Below the pieces are notes generated by a model that ran no database searches, was not told the DNA's origin, and saw only the letters and a program-made list of their open reading frames with translations. Below are positions 32,506-43,300 of a stretch of DNA of 64,000 nucleotides, piece after piece; position 1 is the stretch's first letter; every line of letters starts with the position of its first letter. The stretch spans positions 1 through 64,000 of the forward strand of contig NW_024427605.1 in the NCBI RefSeq assembly GCF_017562075.2, in the 5' to 3' direction. This DNA comes from Anopheles merus (lineage: Eukaryota; Arthropoda; Insecta; Diptera; Culicidae). The position numbers and the translations under genes were made by a program.

Positions 32506-34025
32506 GTGTTGCCACCATCGACAAGAGGAGACGAAGCCGGCTCGAGGTTACCAGCGGTCATCGGACGACAATACCCTTTGTCAAGTGTACCGCATGCGAA
32601 CGGTTCCTCGCAACTGGCTCCCAACGGTAACGACATTGAGCCCTCATCAGGATTGTTATCACTAGGCGAAGCATCATCATTAGAACGAGGTAAGGTGTGT
32701 GACGTGATTTTGTCTCGACCGGCAGCAACCGAAGATCCTGTTCCGACGCCACTATGGCAAAACCCACCGCCATTGTTCGATTTAGGCTCATCCCATGAGG
32801 CAACGCCATCGCGCTCGAATGAAATTGGGTTGAGGGAAATCGAACTTAAAATGGCGGAACTCGCGATCGAGCAACAGAAGCTCGATTTGGAAAAGACGCG
32901 CCTTAGTTTGCAAGTTATGCAAAGCAGGCGTGTAGATTTCTTAGGAGAAACGGCCGAAAATCCTGTGGAACGTGACTTCGAGAAACTGCAAAGTTGGACG
33001 GCTGCGACGGAGCGTTTAGGCAGATCGTTTGGGACACCCAACGGGCCCACCCCAGCTGCATCCACCACACTCCCCCCGTACCATCACCCAGCGGAACCGA
33101 TGCACAGTAAAAGCCGTTTCACCGCTACCTCACCTAGACGAAATGTGTTCAGCGGCCGGTACGACTTTTCGGAAGGTCACACCATCCCAACTTTGAATCA
33201 AAGCCAACTCAACGTCAAGGCAATTTAAAGGACCTTCCCCCCTTTTCTGGAAGACCGGAGGAGTGGTCAACTTTCGTGTCTAATTCGGAACGTACAACGA
33301 TTATGTATGGGTATACTGACGAGGAGAATATAGAGCGTTTGTCGAAGGCTCTACATGGTAAGGCTCGCTAAATGGTGGGACACAGATTAACCGCTAACAA
33401 TCTTCCGCAGCTTATGAATGTGCTTCGGCGACACTTCGGGCGACCAGAAATCATTGTACAGAGCCTCATCCGGAAGATTCGACAGCTTCCGGTACCGAGG
33501 TTAGAGCGAATCGAAACCCTCATCAGTTTTGGCAACACCGTACAGGAGATGGCGGCAATGATCGCATCGTCAGGGTTGTTTGAATACTCATACAACGTGA
33601 CTCTACTACAAGAGATAGTCGAAAAACTTCCCCCAATTCTACGTCGCGACTGGTCACATCATCGATTGCGGTTGGGTGTCCCAACGATCGAAGATTTTAG
33701 CCGCTGGATGGAAACCGAATTAGAAGCAGCTAGCTACAACTCTGTTCCTTCATTTGATGAACACAGAACTGAAGTGACGACGTCTGAAAATCGCAAGCGT
33801 AATCCTACCACCTACACGAGGCTACATACGATAGTGAAGGATAACACAACAGGCGCGATTCCCAAGAGACGAGCTGACTGCACCATCTGCCAAGGGACAT
33901 GTACTAGTTTGACGCATTGTTCCGACTTTGCGATGATGAACGTAGACCAGCGTTGGGATATTGCAAAGGAACACAGGCTGTGCCGGAAATGTTTGCGTAG
34001 CCACAATACCATTTGTCCTGAATGA
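32506..34025 (+). pseudogene. BEL1 gag
   Basis: The N-terminal part has a charged coiled-coil-like helix (EIELKMAELAIEQQKLDLEK, residues about 108-130). A frameshift near 33225 leads to the capsid motif FKDLPPFSGRPEEWSTF, normal in BEL gag. A TAA at 33369-33371 interrupts before MVGHRLTANNLPQLM. The zinc region CTICQGTCTSLTHC...LCRKCLRSHNTICPE follows at about 33880-34020, and TGA at 34023 ends it in the middle of the last finger (RLCGKNGC). Gag forms the particle. Confidence 0.5.
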
Positions 34026-34907
34026 AGGTTATGTGGCAAAAATGGTTGCGGACTGTTGAGAGACACTACGCCACTGACAGCCCAGGCAGAGTCGCTGAAT
34101 GCGCACAACTCGGCGAATGATGGTGTACTATTTCAGTACATCCCTATCGTTATTCACGGTAATGGAAACACTGTGGAAACCGTTGCATTTTTTGATAGCG
34201 GATCGTCAGGAACCTTTGTGGATGAAGAGCTAGTGGCGGAATTGGGGTTGAAGGGAAATCCTCGTCCGTTGTGTATCCGCTGGACTGGAGAGACGGAGAA
34301 GAACGAGAAGGAATCAGTTCAGCTCGCGTTGAAGATCAGTGGAAGTGGAAATGGTGGAAAGGCATTCATGCTCACGAAGGTACACACGATTCGACATCTC
34401 GCACTACCACGTCAATCCATATCTGGAGAACAATTGAAAAAGAGGCATGCACATCTAAAGAACCTCCCTCTTACTTCTTACACCAATGCAACTCCCCGCT
34501 TGATCATCGGAATTGACAATTGTCATCTGATGAAACCACTTCGATACGTGGAGGCTAAAATGCACGAACCGGCTGCTGTAAAGACCCAGCTAGGATGGGT
34601 AGTTTTAGGATCGTGCGCTAAGTTTTCTGTTCCTCGAAATCACTATAATTACCACATCTGCATGTATGAAACGAATAATGAACCGGCTCTGGACACAGCG
34701 ATCAGAGACTTTTGCTCACTCGAATCCCTAGGCATACTGAAGACACCCGCTAATCTGCTGTCGAAAGATGGTGAAAGAGCCATGGCCATGCTCACCGACG
34801 GGACCAAGTTTGTTAAGGGTCATTACGGAACGTATTTATTGTGGCGCTTTGATGACGTTCGTCTTCCATGCTCGAGAGCTATGGCGCTCAAGCGTTACGG
34901 ACGTTAA
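34026..34907 (+). pseudogene. BEL1 aspartic protease region
   Basis: The frame is the same as gag, separated only by the TGA at 34023-34025. The protease box is AFFDSGSSGTFVDEELV (34185-34235), with DSG at the active site, followed by LIIGIDNCHLMKPLR and the conserved TQLGWVVLGSC, all standard for BEL/Pao. It ends in a frame change at 34868-34907 where the long RT frame takes over. Confidence 0.5.
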
Positions 34908-37900
34908 GGACAAGGATGCGGAAAGATCCTATTCTTGCTGGCTCCATTTGCGAAAAAGTGCAAGACTACGAAGACAAAGGCTACATACGACGACTTCAGC
35001 CAGGTGAAATCTCCGCACAAGGTAAAAGAGATTGGTATTTGCCTATTTTTCCTGTCTTTAATCCCAACAAGCCAGGAAAGGTGCGAATCATATTTGATGC
35101 AGCTGTGAAGTTTCGTGGAGTAAGCCTCAATACTTTCCTTTTATCCGTACCAGATCTGCTGGCAGGGCTCTTATCCGTTCTGTACAAATTTCGTGAACAT
35201 CGTATAGCGATCGTAGGCGACATAAGAGAGATGTTTTTCCAAGTAAGGATGAGAAGCGAAGATCAACGATCTCAACTACTTTTTTGGGATAGTGAAGAGG
35301 ATAAAAGTCGCGAACCAAGTGTATACGCGGTTGCAGTTATGACATTTGGTGCGAGGTGTTCTCCGAGCAGTGCGCAATTTGTTAAAAATCTGAATGCTAC
35401 TAAGTTTGAGAATCGTTTTCCCCGAGCAGCTCAATGCATAAAAGAAGAGCACTACGTAGACGACATGCTCGCGAGCGTAGAAACTGAGGCTGAAGCCATA
35501 GCCTTGGCAGAAGAAGTACGATTTATTCACGGCAAGGGAGGATTCGAGATACGGAACTGGCTTTCCAACTCTGCACGAGTGGCGGCTAAACTGCAAGGAA
35601 GCGAGCAAAAGGAGACGGCAGCACCTTTGTGTGGCGCTACGGGCACAGAAAAGGTACTGGGTATGTGGTGGGACACGTCGACCGATGAATTTACCTTCAG
35701 ATTATCGCCAAAACACGACGACGAACTACTTAATGGTAAGAGAACGCCAAGCAAAAGAGAAGTTCTAAGCACACTGATGACTGTTTATGATCCGATGGGG
35801 CTGATTGGCAATTTCTTAATGTACGTAAAAGTTCTCTTGCAAGAAATTTGGAGAACAGTAATAGGCTGGGACGAACCGCTTAGTAACGATTTATCAGAGA
35901 AGTGGCAAACTTGGATAAAAGCCCTCCCTAACGTCCTACATGTAAGAGTTCCACGATGCTATCGACTAATAACATCCAGCTACACGAAAAATATTCAACT
36001 CCATATGTTCTGTGATGCCAGCGAGAGCGGAATGGCTGCGGCCGCTTACCTGCGATTCGAAGAAGACGACAAAATAGAGTGCGCTCTTATAGGATCGAAG
36101 ACCAGAGTCGCGCCTTTGAAATTTGTCTCAATTCCTCGGCTGGAACTTCAAGCAGCGTTGATTGGCGTGAGGTTTGCAAACAACATTGTCGCGTCACATC
36201 GAATCACGATTAAACAAGTCTCATATTGGACCGACTCCCAAGACGTGATTTGCTGGTTGAGAGCGGACCACCGTCGTTACAGCCAATTTGTAGCGTTTCG
36301 TGTAAGCGAAATTCTCGAGACCACCGAGCGACATCAATGGCAATGGATATCCGGCAAGAAAAACGTGGCAGACGATGGAACTAAATGGAAAAGAACTCCC
36401 ACTTTGGATCCCACCAGCCGCTGGTTTCGTGGACCTGACTTCCTGTGGCGCCCTGAAGCTGACTGTCCCGAGAGAGATACGCCTACTGAGGGAACTTCAG
36501 AGGAAATGCGAAAGACCTTGCTTCATCACGTCGCCTTAACCGCACCGTGGATCTTAATCGATCGTTTTTCTTCATGGCAGCGGCTGGTAAGGACCGTGGC
36601 GTATGTTATTCGTTTTGTCTCGTTCATAGTTTCAAGGGGACACAGTTATCCTAAAGGTCCTCTGATCCAACCCGAACTGGAGCGAGCTGAACGCGAGGTT
36701 TTCATATTGGCACAGCGAGACGTCTTCCATAAAGAAATTTCATGCCTACGAGACTCGGTGGACCCTAAGCATCCCTGGAAGCAGAGGATAAAGAGAAACA
36801 GCAGTATATACAAGATGTGTCCGCAACTAGATGACTATGGCGTACTCAGAGCATGTGGACGTTTGGAAAACTGCGCATGGTTAAGTAAGGAGGTGAAACA
36901 TCCTATCATTCTCCCACGAGGTCATCGCATAACACAATTACTACTGGAGCGACATCATCGAAGGTATAAACATATTAACCATCAGACGGCATTAAATGTA
37001 CTTCGTTCTAGATTCTGCATTCCGAGGTTTACGGCGGAATATAATAGAGTTCGTCGTTCGTGCCAACACTGCAAAAATCGTGACGCGCTTCCGCAGCCCC
37101 CTAGGAAGGCCGACCTTCCACTTGAACGCTTAGGAGTTTATCAACGACCATTTTCGTATACGGGAGTGGACTATTTTGGGCCGATGACAGTAGCGGTTGG
37201 AAGGCGCAGTGAAAAAAGATGGGGAGTTCTGTTCACCTGCCTGACTACAGGAGCTATCCATCTCGAGGTCGCGTATAGCTTGAATACGTCGTCCTGTATT
37301 ATGGCCGTTCGACGATTCATGTCGAGACGTGGTAGACCAATAGAGATCGTGAGTGACCGAGGGACGAACTTCGTGGGAGCCCAACGAGAACTGATGGAAG
37401 CCTGGAAGGAAGTAAATGAGAATCGACTGATAGAAGAGTTCACCGACCCAGATCTTGTATGGAAATTCAATCCACCTGGGGCGCCACATTTTGGAGGATG
37501 TTGGGAGAGGCTCGTACAGTCGGTAAAAAAGGTGTTAAGAGAGATAAAGCTTTCACGACTACCTACGGACGAAGTGCTTCTATCGACATTTACTGAGATC
37601 GAAAAGATCCTTAATTCTCGACCGCTCACACATGTTCCCCTAGACCGAGAATCAGAGCCGCCACTAACACCCAATCACTTTCTTTTAGGAACAATAGACT
37701 CAGAACGATCGATAGGTGAATTTCGCGATGATCCCGCGACACTGAAAATGACATGGAAGACCTCCCAGCTACTCGCCCAAATGTTTTGGAAGAAATGGAT
37801 ATCGGACTACCTGCCTACGATAACGCGAAGAGGGAAGTGGATAACCATGGTTAAACCTGTAGGTGACATCGTTATCATCGTCGATTCGAACATGCCAAGA

Positions 37901-38050
37901 AACTCTTGGCCCAAGGGACGCGTAGTAGAAGTTATTGCCGCAAAGGATGGGCAAGTTAGACAAGCGACCGTACAAACTTCGCAAGGCTTGATACGAAGAC
38001 CGGCAACAAAAATAGCGGTGTTAGACGTGAAGAGTTCTGCGCAGAATTAA
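34868..38050 (+). CDS. BEL1 pol: reverse transcriptase, RNase H, integrase
   Basis: A 1060-codon open frame. The start given is simply the first Met; the true polyprotein enters from the upstream frame. RT: GKVRIIFDAAVKFRGVSLN, VGDIREMFFQVRM, MTFGARCSPSSAQF and catalytic HYVDDMLAS (residues about 195-199). RNase H: HMFCDASESGMAAAAYLRF (about 380), IPRLELQAALIG, YWTDSQDVICWL. Integrase: HHCC finger with HRRYKHINH and CQHCKNRD (about 697-740), then Asp in GVDYFGP (767), Asp in VSDRGTNF (828) and Glu in GGCWERLVQS (879). All catalytic residues are present, so this pol is young or was preserved. Confidence 0.5.
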   Translation: MLESYGAQALRTLRTRMRKDPILAGSICEKVQDYEDKGYIRRLQPGEISAQGKRDWYLPIFPVFNPNKPGKVRIIFDAAVKFRGVSLNTFLLSVPDLLAGLLSVLYKFREHRIAIVGDIREMFFQVRMRSEDQRSQLLFWDSEEDKSREPSVYAVAVMTFGARCSPSSAQFVKNLNATKFENRFPRAAQCIKEEHYVDDMLASVETEAEAIALAEEVRFIHGKGGFEIRNWLSNSARVAAKLQGSEQKETAAPLCGATGTEKVLGMWWDTSTDEFTFRLSPKHDDELLNGKRTPSKREVLSTLMTVYDPMGLIGNFLMYVKVLLQEIWRTVIGWDEPLSNDLSEKWQTWIKALPNVLHVRVPRCYRLITSSYTKNIQLHMFCDASESGMAAAAYLRFEEDDKIECALIGSKTRVAPLKFVSIPRLELQAALIGVRFANNIVASHRITIKQVSYWTDSQDVICWLRADHRRYSQFVAFRVSEILETTERHQWQWISGKKNVADDGTKWKRTPTLDPTSRWFRGPDFLWRPEADCPERDTPTEGTSEEMRKTLLHHVALTAPWILIDRFSSWQRLVRTVAYVIRFVSFIVSRGHSYPKGPLIQPELERAEREVFILAQRDVFHKEISCLRDSVDPKHPWKQRIKRNSSIYKMCPQLDDYGVLRACGRLENCAWLSKEVKHPIILPRGHRITQLLLERHHRRYKHINHQTALNVLRSRFCIPRFTAEYNRVRRSCQHCKNRDALPQPPRKADLPLERLGVYQRPFSYTGVDYFGPMTVAVGRRSEKRWGVLFTCLTTGAIHLEVAYSLNTSSCIMAVRRFMSRRGRPIEIVSDRGTNFVGAQRELMEAWKEVNENRLIEEFTDPDLVWKFNPPGAPHFGGCWERLVQSVKKVLREIKLSRLPTDEVLLSTFTEIEKILNSRPLTHVPLDRESEPPLTPNHFLLGTIDSERSIGEFRDDPATLKMTWKTSQLLAQMFWKKWISDYLPTITRRGKWITMVKPVGDIVIIVDSNMPRNSWPKGRVVEVIAAKDGQVRQATVQTSQGLIRRPATKIAVLDVKSSAQN

Positions 38051-38272
38051 AGTGGATCATTTAAAGTATAGGAAATAGTAGTAGGAAAAGAGCAATGCTT
38101 GTGCAGCGGCTAGCAGTTTGAGACGGAGTACAAATGCGAGATTTACACTGGGGGGGAGAATGTCAAATTATTTGACTACAACAAACTGCAATATTAGAAT
38201 GGATGAGCCAACCCGATCCAGTAGCGTTACAGTTAGTTCACGTTAGATGGCGTGAGTTTGTCCAAACACATA

Positions 38273-39006
38273 CAGGGTGTTCGAGATAAATTTGACACCT
38301 GGCCTTTGGGTTTATATCTCAGGGTTGAGTTGACGTATCGAAATGATTGATATAAAATTCGATTGCTAAAAGTTGTGCGAACAAGTGAAAAAAATGTCTA
38401 GCTCCGTAAATATGTGGAACCCGTCCGAACTGTACAAGCGCGTAACGTGTGTTATGATGGTTCGTGCCGGCCATACAAATGCCGAAATTCGGAAGGCGGC
38501 GATGTGTTCGCTGAACACCGTAAAAACAATACTTGATTGAGACGGTGGCCAATAGGCGGCCGTACGTTTGGCAGCAGGATTCTGCACCATGCCATACGGC
38601 CGTAAAAACACGCCGATGGCTCAATGCCAATTTCGACCGGTACACCAGCACCGACGTTTGGCCACCCAACTCCCCTGACCTTAATCCTATGGATTATTTT
38701 GTGTGGGGCACAGTTGAGCGGGACACCAACAGGGCGTCCTGCAATACCAAAGGGGAGCTGGTGGCCAGAATAAAGGCCGTGTTTGCGGCCATCCCCAGAG
38801 ACATGGTTGTCCGGGTTTGCGCGCGGTTCCGGAAGCGGGTGCAGGCGGCCATCGACGCGGAGGGGGGGTACTTCGAATAAAAAATGCGGCAAACATGGTA
38901 AACTAAACTTTGTAGAAAAATATTTTTTTTAAATATTTAACATAAATTTGATAAAAAATTCTTTCCTATTCCCTCAGGAACTGTCAAATTTATCTCGAAC
39001 ACCCTG
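38273..39006 (+). mobile_element. Internally deleted mariner-like element
   Basis: TIR cagggtgttcgagataaatt at the left and its complement at the right, extended about 25 bp, with TA outside both ends (38271-38272, 39007-39008). Length 734 bp, about half a full mariner. It sits inside the BEL1 LTR. A relic end of a related element is at 46769-46803. Confidence 0.5.
38394..38880 (+). pseudogene. Mariner-like transposase, middle deleted
   Basis: The N-terminal part (38394-38540) reads MSSSVNMWNPSELYKRVTCV and AGHTNAEIRKAAMCSLNTVK, a helix-turn-helix DNA-binding region, and stops at TGA. The C-terminal part in another frame carries YVWQQDSAPCHTA (second catalytic Asp) and WPPNSPDLNPMDYFVWG (third catalytic residue). 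The segment with the first Asp is missing, so this copy cannot transpose itself. The PNSPDLNPMD box places it in the IS630-Tc1-mariner superfamily. Confidence 0.5.
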
Positions 39007-39091
39007 TATATACATAGGGACAGGCACAACGAGCGGCATTCAGTCGCAAGAATTCATAAAAGCCAGTAATAAATTTTGAACTTTGTTTACA

Positions 39092-39330
39092 ACGAATGTT
39101 AAAAATATTACTATTTCAATCTCCTCTCGAAATTTTGCTACAAGCAGTAATGACGTCATCCAATGTTCTGACTATTTCTTCTTTTTCAGCAGCATCTCCC
39201 TTATCATCTTTTCCTGCATTTTTTTCGACAATTTTACCGAACATTGCCTTCATGTCTCCGTTGCTGGGATATGATGTGTTGTATATTTCAACTCCGTGAT
39301 CGTCAACCAACCAGGGGGGTTGGCAGCGAT
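39092..39330 (-). other. Unrecognised open frame, lysine/aspartate rich
   Basis: A minus-strand frame from about 39330 down to a stop at 39116 includes VDDHGVEIYNTSYPSNGDMK, IVEKNAGKDDKGDAAEKEE and LDDVITACSKIS. Composition is protein-like (soluble, charged) and unlike the surrounding AT-rich DNA, but I recognise no family. It may be a fragment of a host exon or of an element gag. It abuts the 3' end of BEL1. Confidence 0.5.
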
Positions 39331-39738
39331 CGAAAACTTGTCAGCCACTCGCTCAATGTAGCTAGAGAGCAAGAACCAATAACGATGAAGCGAGGTGTAA
39401 GGGGAAGGAGGGGAGAATGAGAACGTGGGTGTGAACTATTTTTCGGCCACTATCATTTTTGCGCCAACACGGTAGCGTACCGGAGCTTTTTTGTCAGAAA
39501 GGGACATACAGCGCGCTCTCTCGAACGACCGTAAACGCTTAATTGATCAAGAGCTTCGATCGGTTCTTCGGACGTTTCTGCTCGCTTTCTCGATCGGTTT
39601 CGGCGGAAAGCGAGCTAGAAAGCGAGCTCAAAAACTGGGGCCCTATCCGTTTTAAGTTCGTTGGCTGAAATTGCAGCCTGTCAGCTGTTTGCTTTGTATA
39701 GCAATTTTCGAACAGCTATCTAAGTGGGTATAATATAC
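39331..39738. other. Non-coding, contains short GC-richer repeats
   Basis: Sequence around 39540-39630 has repeated gatcggtt and gaaagcgagct(agaaagcgagct) motifs. No gene or recognised element. Confidence 0.5.
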
Positions 39739-39739
39739 A

Positions 39740-40193
39740 GGTGGGATTATCCCAAGGTGAATGAATTTAGAAGGCTTATTTTTATCGCTTCTGCTTCTGG
39801 GTGAAGATTTTAACAGTGTTTTGAGTATTCGTCAAGCCTCCAGAAAGCTTGTTTGAACAAAAATTTTCACCCATCTTGTCAAAAAGTGATGTTCAAAATT
39901 GGTTATAAAAAATGCTATGAGACCACCTGGACTACATACACTTTGATTCCAGATTCCACCACCTGATCTCTTTAACGGCCAAGCTACACGTACCGGACAA
40001 CATCGGACGATGCCATAAATCTGTTGACGCCAACTGTCAAATCTCATACAAAATCGACCCGCTGTGATCCGACACGGCCCGGCCCGACGCGAATCTCTTG
40101 TCTGCGGTCCTACGTTTTATGGCATCGTCCGATGTCGTCCGGTACGTGTAGCTTGGCCGTAATGCACCTTGGGATAAATGTAAACAAACCTGT
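39740..40193. mobile_element. Old foldback element enclosing a MITE
   Basis: The left end caggtgggattatcccaagg and the complement of the right end (caggtttgtttacatttatcccaaggtg) share ttatcccaaggtg as an inverted repeat, so 39740-40193 looks like a decayed inverted-repeat element. TA precedes the left end but the right flank is TG. Limits are tentative. Confidence 0.5.
39976..40159. mobile_element. PIF/Harbinger-like MITE
   Basis: Inverted ends of 44 bp (start cggccaagctacacgtaccg) match at 43 positions, with a TAA duplication outside (39973-39975, 40160-40162). Length 184 bp, no ORF. A 3-bp T(A/T)A duplication is the mark of PIF/Harbinger targets. Near-perfect ends suggest recent movement. 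Confidence 0.5.
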
Positions 40194-40317
40194 GTTTTCG
40201 AGCTGGTACTCGAATCTAATTCTAGCTTTTAGGCTAATATTTTCTAGACTGAAAATCGCAGGCTAGTTTTTTGTGTGGTTTTGTATGGATTGTTTACATT
40301 ATTTCAGCCTCCAACTG

Positions 40318-40540
40318 TCAAACTCCGTACAAAAAACTGACTAGAATCGTGAAGGGTCCCATTAGTATAAATTTACGACCGTATTGATATTTGAAAAACT
40401 TTTTTATGCCAAAAATTACGGCGTACGCTTCTTTGTCAATCTGTGTATATCTTTGCTGAGTTTGTAAGAGTTTGCGACGCATATTGTATTGGTTTTTTGC
40501 TTCCATTTGCGTAAACGTGACTTAATAATACCCCCACGCC
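40318..40540 (-). pseudogene. Gypsy RNase H scrap (element D)
   Basis: The minus strand reads RYTQIDKEAYAVIFGIKKFF and KYQYGRKFIL, the strongly conserved RNase H helix of Ty3/gypsy elements. No flanking LTR or other domain. It is too short for lineage. Confidence 0.5.
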
Positions 40541-40579
40541 GTTTTTATTCGGCATAGAATTTGCACCAATTGCTGCAAG

Positions 40580-41500
40580 TACAGCAACCATAACGCCCAA
40601 AACTGTCGCCTACCACCACAATGTAACGTGTACGGTTGCGGCAAAAGGCATCATAAAAGAAATCAGGTAGAAGGGCAACCTACAAACAAAATAAATTGTC
40701 ATCAGGAAAAGAATCAGATTTATCAGATCGTGCCCATCACTCTGCACCATAATGATAGAAAATTCGAAACATATGCATTCATGGATCCTTGCTCTTCAAC
40801 TAGCCTTATTTTGGAAAGTTTCCGAAAAGGACTAAACGTTCACGGACCGAAAAGACCGCTAACTCTCTCCTGGACGGACGGAAGCATTCAAAAAGAGACA
40901 GAAAGTAGGATAGTTCCCAAATCAGTAGAGGGAGCTAACAAAAGAAAATTCCAAGTTAAAGGTCTCAGGAGTGTAAGGGAACTTAACCTTCCTGTGTAAA
41001 CCATAGATGCTCCGTGTTTGCAAAGAAATTTAAACATTTGAAAGGCATTAGTATCTCTAGCTATGCAGATGCGAGGCCTACCGTGCTACTAGGCCTTCCA
41101 CATTCGTATCTTTGCCATGGTGCAAAATATCGAGAAGGTAGACCAAACGAACCAATTGCCCATGAAACGAGGCTTGGTTGGGTCATTTTTGGGGGAACGA
41201 ATACGCCAAATATCAGAGAGAACTCATTTGTGATGACAGAGACGTACGAAGAAGAAAACAAGAACATGATGCAAATCTTGCGTGGTTTCTTTTCTACAGA
41301 GGAATTTGGAGTTAAACCTACTCCAACCCGTGCCTCTGAAGAAGACAAAAGATCGTTAATGATTATGAAAGACACGCTTAAAAATACTGGTGACGGATAC
41401 GAAATTGGTTTAGTATGGAAAACCGACAATCCTAAATTGCCAGATAGTTACGGACAAGCGCTTACGCGCTTAAAAAGTCAAGAAAAAAAAACAAGGTAAA
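40580..41500 (+). pseudogene. BEL2 gag end and protease
   Basis: Starts in a gag finger CNVYGCGKRHH, then protease with YAFMDPCSSTSLI (40770-40810), where the active-site triad is DPC rather than DSG. A frame break near 41000 is followed by LKGISISSYADARPTVLLGL and ETRLGWVIFGG, the conserved BEL protease-to-RT spacer. The frame ends near 41497 just before a deletion in RT. Confidence 0.5.
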
Positions 41501-42650
41501 ACGGGAAGATCAAGACGCTCAAAGATTTCTATTTCGAGAGTTGCCTTCTGACGTGCCTCAAGTTTACGTTATGCAAGTAATGACGTTTGGGGCAACTTGC
41601 TCACCAACTTGTGCTCAGTTTGTCAAGAACGAGAACGCACTACGTTACAAAAATATCTATCCCCAGCCAGTAAAAGCAATTGTTGAAAATCACTACGTAG
41701 ATGACTACCTAGATAGTTATCCAGATATTGATACAGCCGTGAATACTATCTCAGAGATGTGTAAGATACATGAATATGCTAAATTCTTTATGAGAAACTT
41801 TTTTTTTTATACTCAAAAGAAGTGGAGAAAAGCATCCCAACTAACAGGATATCCGAGAAAAGGATACTTGGCATTGAGGAGAAAAATAAAAACTTCGACA
41901 AAGTATTGGGATTGATTTGGGACAAAGAGTCTGACGTCTTCGCCTACACGTTTAAAAAGGCAGATATTAAAACACTAACGAAACGTCAGATGTTCTCATA
42001 TATAATGAAAATTTACAATCCTCTAGGTCATCTTGCCAACATTACTGTTGAAGGTAAGATTTTGATGCAAGATCTTTGGAAAACTAAACTTGACTGGGAT
42101 GACGAAGTCACACAGCCCATAAAGAAAAAATGGGAAAACTGGATAAGCCGAATCGAAAACTCGATCAACATATCCATACCTCGATGTTTTTCAATTGGAA
42201 ACAACGTAAAGATCAGGGAGCTCCATACTTTCGTAGACGCGTCAGAAAAGGCCTTTGCCGCAGTCACATATCTTAGGAAAGAGCAATTCAAGCCTAGGAA
42301 TCGACAGTGGTTTGGTAGGAGCGACTCTTGATTTTGCGGCCACGAACTCAGAGCCTCGAGCATATAATCAGTTCGTAGCTCTGAGAATCGGAGAAATTTC
42401 GGAGTTTAACTCTCCGAAGCAGTGGAACTGGGTAGCATCTGCAGAAAACCCTGCTGACGAAGCTACAAAAACTTGTAAGAAAAAGTCAATATGGTTAAAT
42501 GGTCCCAACTCTCTCAAAAATGTAGAAATAAAAACACTAGCACCAAACATTCCGGACACATTTGAAGACCAGAAAAGGGTAAACACTTCGAGAACAATTT
42601 AAAGAATAGATTATGACGCCATTTCCGTCGAATGGTGTTCCAACTGGCAC
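41501..42650 (+). pseudogene. BEL2 reverse transcriptase and RNase H
   Basis: The RT N-terminal third is deleted at about 41497-41510. What remains has FRELPSDVPQVYVMQVMTFG, ATCSPTCAQFVKN and catalytic HYVDDYLDS (41690). After a frameshift near 41815, VLGLIWDKESDVFAYTF and IYNPLGHLANI lead to RNase H with HTFVDASEKAFAAVTYLR (42220-42275). A deletion then joins to AYNQFVALRIGEISE and WNWVASAENPADEATK. Dead copy. Confidence 0.5.
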
Positions 42651-43300
42651 CGTCAAAAACGATCGGTAGCGTACGCACTAAAGTACTTGGATTGGTTAAA
42701 AAGTAAGGCTAAATCCCTGTCATTTTCGACAGCAATCGATAAAGCTACTCTTGACCTAGCTGAGCGCCACTTCATAAAAAAGGCTCAATGGGAAAGCTTT
42801 CAAACGGAGATGATACAACTCTCATTGTAGAACCCGATTAATGGCAACAGTAAAGTTAGGTGCCTGTGCCCTATGTTGGACCAAGATGGGATCATGCGTT
42901 CTAGAGGAAGGCTTGAACACGTTAAATTTCTTCAATTTAACGCACGTAGCCCTATTGTCCTACCAAAAGGGCATCACATTACAAACCTTATCCTACAACA
43001 TTGCCATGAGAGGTACTATCACCAGAAGAGCGAATCAGTGATGGCTGCAGTTCGTCAAAAATTCTGGGTGATAGATCTCAGAAGCAGTCTTCAGCACGTA
43101 ATAAACAAATGTGAATACTGCAAAAACGCACGAGCTAAACCAATCCCACCAAGAATGGCACCACTGCCAACATGTAGAACAGCAGTGTTTAAAAAACCAT
43201 TTACGCATTGTGGAGTAGATTACTTCGGCCCCCTATTCGTTACGATGGGCAGACGGTCAGAAATAAGGTGGGGTGTTATATTTACGTGTTCAACCACAAT
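42651..43300 (+). pseudogene. BEL2 integrase, N-terminal part
   Basis: The finger is HITNLILQHCHERYYHQKSE...CEYCKNARAKP (42973-43140) and the core begins with the first catalytic Asp in HCGVDYFGPLFV. The frame runs to ..WGVIFTCSTT at about 43297 and is then lost; the second Asp and the Glu are absent. Either a deletion or the unexplained segment 43300-43535 removed them. Confidence 0.5.

Larger units (their letters stand above)
32486..39091 (+). mobile_element. BEL1, a BEL/Pao element lacking its 5' LTR
   Basis: Gag, protease, RT, RNase H and integrase in BEL/Pao order lie in the plus strand, followed by a G-rich tract and a 3' LTR from 38161. The LTR is split by a mariner. No 5' LTR or leader precedes gag. 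Pol is well kept (1060 codons) while gag has several disruptions. Confidence 0.5.
38161..39091 (+). repeat. BEL1 3' LTR, split by a mariner
   Basis: It starts TGTCAAATTATTTGAC after a tract of seven G (38150-38157). The first part ends at 38270; the second part runs from 39009 to about 39091 with AATAAA at 39069 and end TTTACA. The 3' limit is an estimate because no second LTR is available. Confidence 0.5.

Noticed and set aside
32478..33068. 196-codon minus-strand frame
   Set aside because: It is antisense to BEL1 gag, which has family motifs; the antisense frame has none.
35276..35772. Several minus-strand frames under BEL1 pol
   Set aside because: Shadows of a well-supported 1060-codon pol frame.
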